Shown here piece after piece: positions 24,485-34,663 of a stretch of 64,000 nucleotides of DNA. The stretch's first letter is position 1; every line of letters begins with the position of its first letter. A model generated the notes under the pieces. The model was given only the letters and a program-made list of their open reading frames with translations. It ran no database searches and was not told the DNA's origin. A program made the translations under genes and the position numbers. This stretch comes from CBDBZL01 sp965213545 (GTDB lineage: Bacteria > Pseudomonadota > Alphaproteobacteria > Sphingomonadales > Sphingomonadaceae): assembly GCA_965213545.1 (NCBI GenBank), contig CBDBZL010000001.1:637985-701984 (forward strand). The letters are read 5' to 3'.

Positions 24485-25081
24485 ATTGCGGTAACCGGGT
24501 TCGGGTCGTTCCCCGGGGTGCCCGACAATCCCTCGGCACGCATGCTCGAGGCGCTACGATCGATGCCCGAGCTCCTCGGGCAGGAAAGCGGCGTCCACCT
24601 AGTCCCGGTTGGTTACGACGCAGCCGAAGAGGCGCTCGAGGCGCTGCTCATGCGGCCGCCTCGGGTGTTGGTGATGACCGGCTACAGCGCGCGGGCAAAC
24701 GGGCTGCGGCTCGAACTGGGCGCGCATGACCATCGCTCGACCGACCTGGCCGACGCGTTCGGTTTCGTTCCTCGGCCGAGCGATACGCTCCCGAACTGGC
24801 TTTGGCAGGACAAGGTCGATCTGGTGGCTGTTGCCGATCGGTTGTCCGAAGCTGGCGCCCCTTGCCAAACCTCGCGCGATGGCGGCGCCTTTGTGTGCAA
24901 TCATCTCTATTACCAGGCGCTGCGGCGGATCGCGGCGGGAAAGCTCGACACGCGCGCGGTATTCATCCACTTGCCCGCCATATCCGGGACCAAGCTGGCG
25001 CAAGAGGCAGCAGGTGCGATGGATGCAGCGACCATGGCACGCGCGGTAGCAATCATCGCCCGGAAGCTGGCGGAGCGTTAG
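24485..25081 (+). CDS. pcp: Pyroglutamyl-peptidase I (C15), probable ATT start
   Basis: About 198 residues. AVTGFGSFPGVPDNPS at the start, FVCNHLYYQALRR with the nucleophile Cys, and FIHLPAISGTK with the catalytic His fit pyroglutamyl peptidase I, which removes N-terminal pyroglutamate. No ATG, GTG or TTG lies between the S41 stop (24429) and the conserved core. The ATT at 24485 sits behind GGGAGG (about 24475-24480) and would begin the protein exactly where family members begin. An ATT at 24425, overlapping the S41 stop, or a GTG farther upstream inside the S41 gene are alternatives, so the start is uncertain. Confidence 0.8.
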   Translation: MAVTGFGSFPGVPDNPSARMLEALRSMPELLGQESGVHLVPVGYDAAEEALEALLMRPPRVLVMTGYSARANGLRLELGAHDHRSTDLADAFGFVPRPSDTLPNWLWQDKVDLVAVADRLSEAGAPCQTSRDGGAFVCNHLYYQALRRIAAGKLDTRAVFIHLPAISGTKLAQEAAGAMDAATMARAVAIIARKLAER

Positions 25082-25585
25082 ACCTGTTCGGCCAAGCCGA
25101 TCGCCAACGTCGCCAGTCCCAGGCCAAGCGACAGCGGCCAGCGCAGTGTCAACCACCATTCAGGAACCAGCCCGTGCGCGGCGAGACGTTGATCGACCAG
25201 CGGCGAGGCGGCAATGGCAATGCGAGCAACACGAGCGAAGGGCCGGGCCAGGCTAGGCCGAAGATCCATGGCAAATAGAGCGCAAAGGCGATCAGGCTGG
25301 GAACTACCGCAACGACTAGGACCCATGTCACGGCGCCGCTGCCCCACCATCATACCCCCATTGGCCATCATTAACTTGCCCGACAACCCCGGACCCGGCG
25401 GCAAGGCCCCACCACATTCCGCCCAAAAAAGAGAAAATGACCGCCGCGTAGCCGAACCCTGCAGCGAGCGAGATATAGCGCCATTCCCCGCCGCCGATAA
25501 ATACGCCGGCAAGGCATGCGAGCGCAGGCGCCAGCCCGGCGAAGCCCAGGATGCGCGCCGCGTTCTTGCCCCGCAAATCCGCCAT
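25078..25585 (-). pseudogene. DUF3429 membrane protein gene, interrupted by two frameshifts
   Basis: Three pieces in different frames join into one DUF3429-like protein of about 168 residues. Piece 1 (from ATG 25585 to about 25335) carries LGFAGLAPALACLAGVF and AAVIFSFLGGMWWGLAAG. Piece 2 (about 25331-25225, next frame) carries VLVVAVVPSLIAFALYL and IFGLAWPGPSLVLLAL. Piece 3 (about 25225-25078, third frame) carries SPLVDQRLAAHGLVP and EWWLTLRWPLSLGLGL. Breaks near 25335 and 25225. Either a recent pseudogene or two sequence errors; homology runs through both joints. It converges with pcp, overlapping its stop. Confidence 0.72.
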
Positions 25586-25589
25586 GGAG

Positions 25590-26018
25590 TCAGACGGGGC
25601 CTTGCGGAACGAAGGGTCGGCGCTCGGTCCAGCCGCAGCCCCGGCGCTCTTCCCCGCCGATCAACAATGTAACGGTGAACGGGTAGGTCCGCGCGCTCAT
25701 GGTGTCGCTGCACAGGGCCTCGCTCACCGCCATGTCGAAAGTGCGTCCCTCGATCGCGCCGCTGAAGGCCACGCCGCCGAGCCCGGTGAAGCGTTCGACC
25801 GACACGCGCGTGCCGGCGGGGTCTTGCGGGGTCCCGTAGACAAGCGCGGTACCCGTGACATGCCCGCCCCAGAACGGTTCGTTGCCGATGAATTCCAGCC
25901 GCTCGTTCGCCCCGATGGCGGCGGCAGGTTGCGGCGCTTCAACTCCTTCATCGCTGCCGGTACAGGCGCAAAGGCCAAGCAGCGCGAAGGATGCAAATGC
26001 AAGATGGAGTAAGCGCAT
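25590..26018 (-). CDS. COG3650-type putative lipoprotein
   Basis: 142 residues from ATG 26018. Lipoprotein signal ending CAC (LLGLCACTGS), then RLEFIGNEPFWGGHVTGTAL and YPFTVTLLIGGEERRGCGW near the end, the conserved landmarks of the COG3650 (MliC-like/heat-shock-inducible HslJ-adjacent) group of envelope proteins. The function is unknown. The C-terminal tail is RRPFVPQGPV. It is four bases upstream of the start of the broken DUF3429 gene on the same strand. The open frame extends upstream to 26207 but with no signal sequence. Confidence 0.7.
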   Translation of the reverse strand: MRLLHLAFASFALLGLCACTGSDEGVEAPQPAAAIGANERLEFIGNEPFWGGHVTGTALVYGTPQDPAGTRVSVERFTGLGGVAFSGAIEGRTFDMAVSEALCSDTMSARTYPFTVTLLIGGEERRGCGWTERRPFVPQGPV

Positions 26019-26251
26019 TTGCCATTCTAACGCCGGGCCCGGGCGAATAGCCAGCGGCTTGTCAGGCGCTGGGCGAGTTGGAACGGACTGTCGTGACGAT
26101 CCGCCCTGTGGCGATGTTCGTCGATCCGAGCAACCGACACTTTTCCCTCCCGCCTCACGGACAGTCGCACATAGCGGATAAGGGGCAGGATTATGCATTG
26201 GTCGCACGCCCTCGGATTTGACGCTGCGCGCAGCCGCGCTAGGTTCGCGCG

Positions 26252-26827
26252 GTGAAACGCTGGATTGCGATCACCCTTGCCATTGTCCCTGCGGGGCTGG
26301 TGATGGGTCTGATGGGCGCGCGAATGGTGGAGCCCGGCTCCATGCGTACCGAGCAGATCGCCGGGCGCGATGCAGCGGAGCGCGGCGCGAACGCACGCGC
26401 GGATGAAGGTTCGCCCTTCGCGCTGCCCGATCCCGAGGCGCGTCAGCGAGCGCAGGATCGCTCGCGTGGCCGACCCGACCTGGACTGGGACGAGGAGTTC
26501 TGGCCCGAGGATCACATGGGTATCGCAGCGGGACCCTATTCTTACGACAACGACTATTTCGGTCGGCGGAGCCCAGGCGCGGAAGATGATGACGCGCTCG
26601 TGCCCCGAACCGGCGACGACGATGCGCGGCTCGTAAGGGAAGCGCGGTCCGCTGCCCGGGCCGCCGATAGCGCCGTCAGCGATGCGGTGCGCGCGCGCCG
26701 CTCCGCTGCGCCTTCCGCAGCCCCGCCCGCTTCCCGCGCCGCAGCACCGGGGCTCGGGTCACCTCCCGCTCTGCCCCTTCCCAGCGAACCGCGCACCGCC
26801 GACGGCGATCTGCCGGCGATCTGGTAG
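26252..26827 (+). CDS. Membrane-anchored low-complexity protein, unknown
   Basis: 191 residues beginning at GTG 26252. An N-terminal transmembrane helix or uncleaved signal (WIAITLAIVPAGLVMGLMG) precedes a disordered, acidic and then Ala/Pro/Ser-rich body. A conserved-looking block DLDWDEEFWPEDHMGIAAGP lies near residue 76. No family recognised. It is divergent from the COG3650 lipoprotein and 25 bases upstream of the GFA gene. Confidence 0.5.
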   Translation: MKRWIAITLAIVPAGLVMGLMGARMVEPGSMRTEQIAGRDAAERGANARADEGSPFALPDPEARQRAQDRSRGRPDLDWDEEFWPEDHMGIAAGPYSYDNDYFGRRSPGAEDDDALVPRTGDDDARLVREARSAARAADSAVSDAVRARRSAAPSAAPPASRAAAPGLGSPPALPLPSEPRTADGDLPAIW

Positions 26828-26852
26828 ACCGGCGCGTCATTCGCAGCATATC

Positions 26853-27299
26853 ATGTCGCAGGATGAACTTTCCCCAGCGGTGACACTCGAAGGTGGCTGC
26901 CTATGCGGTGCTGTGCAGGTCACCTTGTTCGAGGCGCGCCCCGGGCTCGATATCTGCCACTGCGCGATGTGCCGCAGATGGGGCGGCCCGTTCATCGGCG
27001 TGAGCGGCAAGCGTCATGAGGTCTCGGGCGAGGACAACGTCACCGCCTATCGCTCGTCGAACTGGGCGCAGCGAGCATTCTGCAAAACTTGCGGCAGCAA
27101 CCTGTGGTTCGATTTTCTCCCCGGAAACCATCGCGGCTTTCTTACCGGGCTGTTCGACCTTCCCGCCTCTTTCACGATCCGCGAGCAGATCTTCATCGAC
27201 CACAAGCCGGAGAACTATGATATCCTGCCCCCCGGCGAGCTGAAGACAGGTGAGCAGGTCATCGCCGAAGCCGAGGCGGCCGGGTTCACCTTCGGCTGA
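26853..27299 (+). CDS. GFA family (CENP-V/GFA) zinc protein
   Basis: 148 residues from ATG 26853. Zinc-binding Cys pattern of the GFA fold: GGCLCGAVQV, HCAMCRRWGG, FCKTCGSN. The family was named after glutathione-dependent formaldehyde-activating enzyme; for most members the substrate is not known. No glutathione-dependent alcohol dehydrogenase is next to it, so a role in formaldehyde detoxification is not supported by context. Confidence 0.87.
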   Translation: MSQDELSPAVTLEGGCLCGAVQVTLFEARPGLDICHCAMCRRWGGPFIGVSGKRHEVSGEDNVTAYRSSNWAQRAFCKTCGSNLWFDFLPGNHRGFLTGLFDLPASFTIREQIFIDHKPENYDILPPGELKTGEQVIAEAEAAGFTFG

Positions 27300-27538
27300 C
27301 CTTGCTGCTCGGGAGCACGTATACCCGTCACGCGCGGTTCTGGCCGCATCCCGGGATATGGAGCTGCGATCGACCAGCAGGATTGCGACCGCGCGCGCCG
27401 CCGATATGCGGGTCTTGCGACGAGCCGCGCCGATCGCGTGATGTTTGTCGGGAACAGGAGGGGGTGGCGGCTTGTCTATTGACAGAGGCGGGTCGCCGCG
27501 TTGGCGCCTGCCCAGAATTGTTCGAGGAGATATACCCA

Positions 27539-28048
27539 ATGTCCGCACCCACCAGTCTCAAGGATGTCTATACCGGGGAACTCGCCGACAGCTGGTCGGC
27601 CAATGATCAGATGGAAAAGATCGTGCGCAAGATGGCCGATGCCGCTGGCGACAAGACGCTCGCCAAGCGTCTGCAGACCTCGGCCGAGGGCATCAAGAAG
27701 CATACCCAGACCATCAAGCAGATCCTCGATGACCTCGGAGCCAAGGAGAAGGAGCATTGCAAGGGCATGGAGGGCCTGGTCGCCGAAGCCAAGAAGCATG
27801 CTCTCGATTCCTCGATCAAGGATGAGGACGTGCGCGACGTGCTGATCATCTCGCAATACCAGCGCATGTGCCATTACGGCATCGCAGGGTTCGGCACCGC
27901 CAAGGCGCTGGCCGAGGCGCTGGGCATGGACGAGCATGTCTCCAAGCTCGATACGATGGTCGAGGACATTTATGATGCCGACGCCAACATGTCGGACCTC
28001 GCCGAGCGCAGCGTCAATCTCAATGCCAAGGAGAAGGCCGCGGCCTGA
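27539..28048 (+). CDS. DUF892 ferritin-like (YciE/YciF) protein
   Basis: 169 residues from ATG 27539, with GAGGAG 13 bases upstream. Four-helix bundle of the DUF892 family: LKDVYTGELADSWSANDQME, then QTSAEGIKKHTQTIKQI and QYQRMCHYGIAGFGTAKALAEA, and DIYDADANMSDLAERSV. Metal-binding Glu/His residues sit where the family has them. DUF892 genes are typically induced by general stress. A strong terminator follows 27 bases after the stop, so it is probably monocistronic. Confidence 0.88.
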   Translation: MSAPTSLKDVYTGELADSWSANDQMEKIVRKMADAAGDKTLAKRLQTSAEGIKKHTQTIKQILDDLGAKEKEHCKGMEGLVAEAKKHALDSSIKDEDVRDVLIISQYQRMCHYGIAGFGTAKALAEALGMDEHVSKLDTMVEDIYDADANMSDLAERSVNLNAKEKAAA

Positions 28049-28074
28049 TCGGCATCGTGATATGACCCAACATG

Positions 28075-28107
28075 AAAAGGGGGCCGGCAGCGATGCTGGC
28101 CCCCTTT
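28075..28107 (+). terminator. Rho-independent terminator after DUF892 gene
   Basis: AAAAGGGGGCC at the left arm, loop region with GCAGCGATGC, and GGCCCCCTTTT at the right arm: an 11-base perfect outer stem with an inner imperfect stem and a TTTT end. It is near-symmetric, so it can also stop transcription from the opposite strand, where the fasciclin gene ends 48 bases further right. Confidence 0.85.
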
Positions 28108-28154
28108 TCGTTAGGCGGAATTCGTTAAGCGGATGTCTGTCCTCGCTAAAGAAA

Positions 28155-28736
28155 TCAGCTAGGCATCATCACCGCGTCGATCGCATGGAGCACGCCGTTC
28201 GACGCGTCGATATCGGTGGCGGTAATCGTGGCGGTGTTCCCCGCCGAATCGGTCAGCACCACATTGTCCCTTTCCACTCGCGCAACCAGCTGCGCGCCGT
28301 TGACGGTGGAAATGGTATAGCCACCCTCTCCCGCCAGCTCGATCGCGCCGATCAGCGTCTGTGCATCCATGCGGCCTTCGACGACATGGTAGGTGAGGAT
28401 CTTGCCCAGCTCGTCGGTTCGGGTCTTGGTCAATGCCTCGAGCCTTCCTGCGGGCAATGCCTCGAACGCAGCGTCGGTCGGAGCAAAGACCGTATACGGC
28501 CCATCGTCCGACAAGGTGGTGGTCAGGTCGCCCGCCTGGATTGCCGCGAACAGCGTCCCGAATTCGGGATTGTTTGACGCCAGGTCCACGATGGTGCCCG
28601 GAGTGGCGACCGAGCTCGTATCGGCTACCGGTTGGGCGGTCGTCGTCGTCTCGTCGGCGGGCGGCTCGGCGGTTCGTGCACAGGCGGCCAGCCCGAGCGC
28701 GGAAGCGATGAGCGAACCCTTGAGCAGAATATTCAT
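28155..28736 (-). CDS. Fasciclin (FAS1) domain lipoprotein
   Basis: 193 residues from ATG 28736, preceded by AAGGATT on the minus strand. Lipoprotein signal with LGLAAC near residue 20, a Thr/Glu-rich linker, then one complete FAS1 domain: TIVDLASNNPEFGTLFAAIQ, DGPYTVFAPTDAAFEALPAG (H1 box), and NGVLHAIDAVMMPS (H2 box) at the end. FAS1 lipoproteins act in cell-surface adhesion or matrix. A TTG two codons upstream is an alternative start, less likely. Confidence 0.9.
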   Translation of the reverse strand: MNILLKGSLIASALGLAACARTAEPPADETTTTAQPVADTSSVATPGTIVDLASNNPEFGTLFAAIQAGDLTTTLSDDGPYTVFAPTDAAFEALPAGRLEALTKTRTDELGKILTYHVVEGRMDAQTLIGAIELAGEGGYTISTVNGAQLVARVERDNVVLTDSAGNTATITATDIDASNGVLHAIDAVMMPS

Positions 28737-28989
28737 AGGCAATCCTTTCCCCTAAGCGTCGTTATGCAAGAGCGACGTCTATTTAAGCTTGTACGTCGCA
28801 CTGCATAGCTTGGACCTAAGTCGGGGCATAGTAGTGGTTGCGCGCCTGCACGTTTGGTGCCGATCCGCAAGGTTTGTGGCGGAGAACCGCGGCGAACGGT
28901 CAGACGGTGGATTTGTCGAGACCGCCTTCGATGATGGGAAGGGTCCACCGTGACCGCTGACGATGAAGTGGCACGAACCCGGCCGGTGT

Positions 28990-29358
28990 TTAGCCTTCCG
29001 CCGAACCGCCCGGCGTGTCGCCCATGCGCGCTTCGGCCAGCCGCCGGTGTTCATCGACGCCGCGCCGCATTTCGCGCGCCTGCAGCTGGAGCGCCTTGTT
29101 CGATAGCCTGATCTCTCGTCCCTGCTGGAAGAAACCCAGCACCAGCCACAGGAAGGCGAGCGGGCTCGACACGCCGCCAAGGAAGTCGCCCAGTTCGTTC
29201 AGCCTCAGGTCGGCCGGGTTCTGACCCTGCACGAACAGATACACCACCAGCCCGGCGACATAGAGCGCCGACAAGATCATCCCGACGCGCGGCAGGATGC
29301 GACGCGAATGTTCGTCGACGATCTCATCCAGCGGTTCGCCGCCTGCCTCGCTGGTCAT
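28990..29358 (-). CDS. Small two-helix membrane protein, unknown
   Basis: 122 residues. Two transmembrane helices (VGMILSALYVAGLVVYLFV, about 25-43, and SSPLAFLWLVLGFFQQG, about 64-80) are separated by a short polar loop (NPADLRLNELGDFLGG), followed by an amphipathic charged tail (LQARE-MRRGVDEHRRLAEA). Family not recognised with certainty. It is 33 bases downstream of thiC on the same strand and could be its operon partner. Confidence 0.6.
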   Translation of the reverse strand: MTSEAGGEPLDEIVDEHSRRILPRVGMILSALYVAGLVVYLFVQGQNPADLRLNELGDFLGGVSSPLAFLWLVLGFFQQGREIRLSNKALQLQAREMRRGVDEHRRLAEARMGDTPGGSAEG

Positions 29359-29391
29359 GATCGCCTCACTATTCCCGGCCAGCCCCGCCGC

Positions 29392-31302
<1,911 letters not shown>

Positions 31303-31346
31303 ACGCACTTCTCCTCGATCGAAGGAAGGTGCCCTGGCTATGCGAC

Positions 31347-31438
31347 CAGCCCTTCCCTCCGCCCGTGCTAACGGGTTCAGGTTCGACGGGTCGGGCAGCG
31401 TGACCTGCCCCTCTCAGCCGCTCACTGGCTCCCCGGGG
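31347..31438 (-). promoter_or_regulatory. TPP (THI-box) riboswitch upstream of thiC
   Basis: Read on the minus strand from 31438 the thi-box elements appear in order: CGGGGAGCC, then GGCTGAGAGGG, a P3 stem (GGCAGG...CTGCCC), GACCC, GAACCTGAACCCG, GTTAGCACGGGCGGAGGGAA. CTGAGA and GAACCTGA are the invariant TPP pocket elements, and the 5' GGGG/3' GGGAA junction closes P1. It ends about 45 bases before the thiC ATG. TPP is expected to shut down thiC translation or transcription. Confidence 0.93.
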
Positions 31439-31648
31439 ATGACACGAGCCATAGCCCAGCCGCCGGGCAATCGCAACGGTCGCCGGTGTCTGTCCGTTAT
31501 ACCGGGCCCTGCAGGTAACCGGCTGATTTATAATAGCGGCGCCCTATGTACGTGACGCATTTGGTGGCTCGCGCATTAGGACTTTCTTAACGGCGTCCAT
31601 TTACCCCTTGGTGAGACAGATCTCGTTCGATCGGCAAGGCTTGGGGTG
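31439..31648. other. Divergent promoter region, thiC leader / adhesin
   Basis: About 210 bases between the riboswitch and the adhesin start. A perfect TATAAT is present at 31529-31534 on the plus strand but lacks a TTGACA-type -35 at 17 bases; on the minus strand the same area reads TATTAT, which could serve the thiC transcript. TTAACGG near 31588 is a lone half-site. Nothing else recognised. Confidence 0.35.
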
Positions 31649-34474
31649 ATGACAATGGTCCGTTTTGGTTCGCTAGATGGTTTCGATCCGACCGGGCCCA
31701 ATCGCTCACGAAGCCACCCCAAGTCACGCCTTCTCGTACGCGCTGCGATGGTAAGCGCGCTCGCGATTGCCGGGTCGTTCGTCCTCGCAGGTCCCGCGCA
31801 CGCGGATCGCTGCGTCATCGCGCCGCAGCCGACCAATCCAGCGCCCGCACCCTCGGGTGAGACGGACCGGCTGGCCTGTGGCGCCAACGCGGTTGCCCGG
31901 GGGTTCAAGAGCACTGCGGTCGGCGCGTCGAGCCAGGCGGCGGACCGGGCGGTGGCGATCGGTTTCGGCACTTATGCGGTGCTCGAAGCGGTAGCGATCG
32001 GCGGCGACAGCAGCGACCCTGATGGAGATGGCGCGATGGCGCTGGGAGCGGGCTCGGTTGCGGTCGGGATCGATGCGCTCGCCGATCGCACCGGCGCGGT
32101 CGCGATGGGCGCGGGCAGTTCGGCGAACGGGCTCGACGCGCTGGCCGTGGGGCTGCGCAGCCGGGCCGCCGCTGACAACACCATTGCGCTGGGTGCCCGG
32201 TCGCAAGCCTATCAGATACACGGCATCGCCATTGGCGGCGGGGCGCTGTCCAATGGCCGCGGCGCGCTGGCGATCGGTGGCGACAGTCTCGATGTCGACA
32301 GCGGCATCAGCGTCACCGTCGCGCAGGCGGTCGCAGCCGATGCAAGCGCGGTGGGCGCCGATGCGTTCGCCAGTGGCGTTGCCGCAAGCGCGTTCGGCGC
32401 ACAGGCGCGGGCGACGGGCGCGGGATCGCTGGCGCTGGGCGGATATGTCAGCGCTACCAGCGGCGGCGGCGCGCAGGCCAGCGGTCTGCTTAGCGTCGCG
32501 GTCGGCGCTCGCAGCCAGGCTGCGCACCGCAACGCCGTCGCGCTTGGCGCGGGCAGCGTCACTCTCGCCGAGAACACGGTGGCCGTCGGTGGTGGGATCG
32601 GTCTGGTCGATGTCGACGGCAACGGCGTTATCGACGGCAACGACCGGTTGCTGCGCCGCGTAACCGGGCTTGCCGCGGGGATCGAGGCCAGCGATGCGGT
32701 TACGCTCGGTCAACTCGAGGCCGCACTTGCCGCACTCGGACCGATTGAGCCTGCACCCGGCGGCGACATCGCCACGCCCAGTCCGCATCTGGCGATCAAC
32801 AGCCCCAACGGTCCGGCACTCGCCAATGGCAGCGAGGCGATCGCCGTCGGACCTTTGGCGCAGGCCGACGGCGATGCATCGGTGGCGCTCGGGCTCGATG
32901 CCGCCAGCCTCGCTCAGAACGCGCTCGCCGCCGGAACACAGGCGCGCGCCAGCGGCAGCGGCGCTGCGGCGCTTGGGGCCTCATCGATTGCCGCCTCGCG
33001 CGGTGCCACCGCCGTTGGCGAGCTGGCGCAGGCATATGGCCCCAATGCGCTCGCACTGGGGTTCAACGCGCTTGTCGCTCCCGGAGACGAGACCGCGGAA
33101 CCCGAAACCGTCGAGCTGGGGCTCGCGGTCGGTGCCTTCTCGCAAGCGCGTGGCTTGGCGGCTTCGGCCATCGGACCGGGCGCGGTGGCCTGGTCCACCG
33201 GTGCTTCAGCCCTGGGGCTCTCCGCAAGAGCACTCACGCCCTATAGTCTGGCGATCGGCTATGCCTCGCTCGCCACAGGCAATGCGATCGCGACCGCCAT
33301 CGGTACGGAAGCGGTGGCGATGGGCTTCCTCGCTACCGCAATAGGGTTTAACAGCAACGCCTCGGCCTATCGCTCGCTGGCGATCGGAGCGCTCTCGCGG
33401 TCGCAGGGCGGCGATTCGTTGGCGCTCGGCTCGCAGGCCGCGGCGTTGGCCGACGACAGCGTGGCCATCGGCCGGGGCACCGCGGCGACGGGCCCTGGCG
33501 CGCTCGCGCTTGGCGTGGTCAGTTCCGCCGGCGGGTTCGGCACGACCGCCATTGGCGCAGGTGCGCAGGCAGTATCGGACAGCGCCTCCGCCCTCGGCCA
33601 TGTCGCCCGGGCCGCCACGCCCTATAGCCTGGCGCTCGGCTACCTCGCGCGGGCCGAGAACGGACCGGCGGCAACCGCCATCGGCGCGCAGGCCCTTGCC
33701 ACCGGGACCCAGGCGATCGCGATCGGCTTCCAGAGCGATGCTACGGCAACTCGCGCACTGGCAGCGGGAACGCTGGCCAGCGCTCTGGGTAGCGATGCCA
33801 TCGCAGTGGGCACAGATGCCACCGCTTCGGGGGACGAGGCGGTGGCGATCGGCAACGCGAGCAGCGCCGTTGCCGGTGCGATAGCGCTGGGAACCGGCGC
33901 GCGAGGCGATCATCGCAACGCCAGCGCGCTCGGTCATGGCGCCGCAACGACCGCGCAGAACCAGGTCATGCTGGGGGGCAGCGGAAGCTCGGTGTCGCTG
34001 GGCGATATCGAAGCCTCCAGTGCCGCGCAGAGCGGGCCTGTCGATGTGGTCACCGTGGACGCGGCGGGAACCATCGGACGGCAGCGCGCGGCGAGTGTTG
34101 CCGAGGTTGCCCAGGTCCAGCGCTCGCTCGCTTCGGTGGCCGCTGTCGGACAGCAGCAGCATGACGCGCTGTCGGGAAGGATCGGCGTGCTCGAACTGCA
34201 GGTGGGGCAGTTGTTCGACATCGCGCGGGAGGATCGCCAGCAGGTGGACAAGGGGATCGCCGCGGCCTTGGCGCAGACCGACCCGCCGATGCCTTCCGCT
34301 CCCGGTCGCACCAGTTTTGCCGGCAAGGCCGCCACATGGCGCGGCGAACAGGCCTTCAGCCTGGGGCTGGCCCACCGGGTCGACACCGACCTTCCCTTTG
34401 CGCTGTCGGCCAGCATCGCTCACGCACCGGGAGCAAGCACCGGGGCGACGATAGGTTTCGCCGGCGAGTTCTGA
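31649..34474 (+). CDS. Trimeric autotransporter adhesin (YadA-like)
   Basis: 941 residues from ATG 31649 (GTG 31646 and ATG 31655 also possible). An extended signal region (first 55 residues, hydrophobic LVRAAMVSALAIAGSFVLAG) leads to dozens of 14-residue YadA head repeats of the AxAxGxxAxAxGxxS/A type along most of the chain. Near the C-terminus a short coiled coil (VAQVQRSLASVAAVGQQQHD) and a YadA-type anchor (ATWRGEQAFSLGLAHRV ... GFAGEF) end in a terminal Phe. Predicted homotrimeric outer-membrane adhesin with an unusually long head and short stalk. Confidence 0.85.
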   Translation: MTMVRFGSLDGFDPTGPNRSRSHPKSRLLVRAAMVSALAIAGSFVLAGPAHADRCVIAPQPTNPAPAPSGETDRLACGANAVARGFKSTAVGASSQAADRAVAIGFGTYAVLEAVAIGGDSSDPDGDGAMALGAGSVAVGIDALADRTGAVAMGAGSSANGLDALAVGLRSRAAADNTIALGARSQAYQIHGIAIGGGALSNGRGALAIGGDSLDVDSGISVTVAQAVAADASAVGADAFASGVAASAFGAQARATGAGSLALGGYVSATSGGGAQASGLLSVAVGARSQAAHRNAVALGAGSVTLAENTVAVGGGIGLVDVDGNGVIDGNDRLLRRVTGLAAGIEASDAVTLGQLEAALAALGPIEPAPGGDIATPSPHLAINSPNGPALANGSEAIAVGPLAQADGDASVALGLDAASLAQNALAAGTQARASGSGAAALGASSIAASRGATAVGELAQAYGPNALALGFNALVAPGDETAEPETVELGLAVGAFSQARGLAASAIGPGAVAWSTGASALGLSARALTPYSLAIGYASLATGNAIATAIGTEAVAMGFLATAIGFNSNASAYRSLAIGALSRSQGGDSLALGSQAAALADDSVAIGRGTAATGPGALALGVVSSAGGFGTTAIGAGAQAVSDSASALGHVARAATPYSLALGYLARAENGPAATAIGAQALATGTQAIAIGFQSDATATRALAAGTLASALGSDAIAVGTDATASGDEAVAIGNASSAVAGAIALGTGARGDHRNASALGHGAATTAQNQVMLGGSGSSVSLGDIEASSAAQSGPVDVVTVDAAGTIGRQRAASVAEVAQVQRSLASVAAVGQQQHDALSGRIGVLELQVGQLFDIAREDRQQVDKGIAAALAQTDPPMPSAPGRTSFAGKAATWRGEQAFSLGLAHRVDTDLPFALSASIAHAPGASTGATIGFAGEF

Positions 34475-34663
34475 CGCGCCTTTCAAGTCCGGGCCGATCC
34501 AGAGAGCAGACCCTGCGATAAGCTCACGCTGCTTCCCTTGGCTGGCCTAATCAGCGCATCGCGTCTTGCACGCAGAAAAGCGCTGCGAATCCCGCTGGCC
34601 GCCGCCATACGGCCTTGCGGTCCCGATTGCGCTTGTGTGTCCATGCGGTAGAGCAGTCCGACG

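Noticed and set aside
27451..27475. GGAAC in front of the DUF892 gene as EcfG site
   Set aside because: At 16 or 17 bases distance the sequence is TTGT or TGTC, not CGTT; the match is limited to the -35 part.
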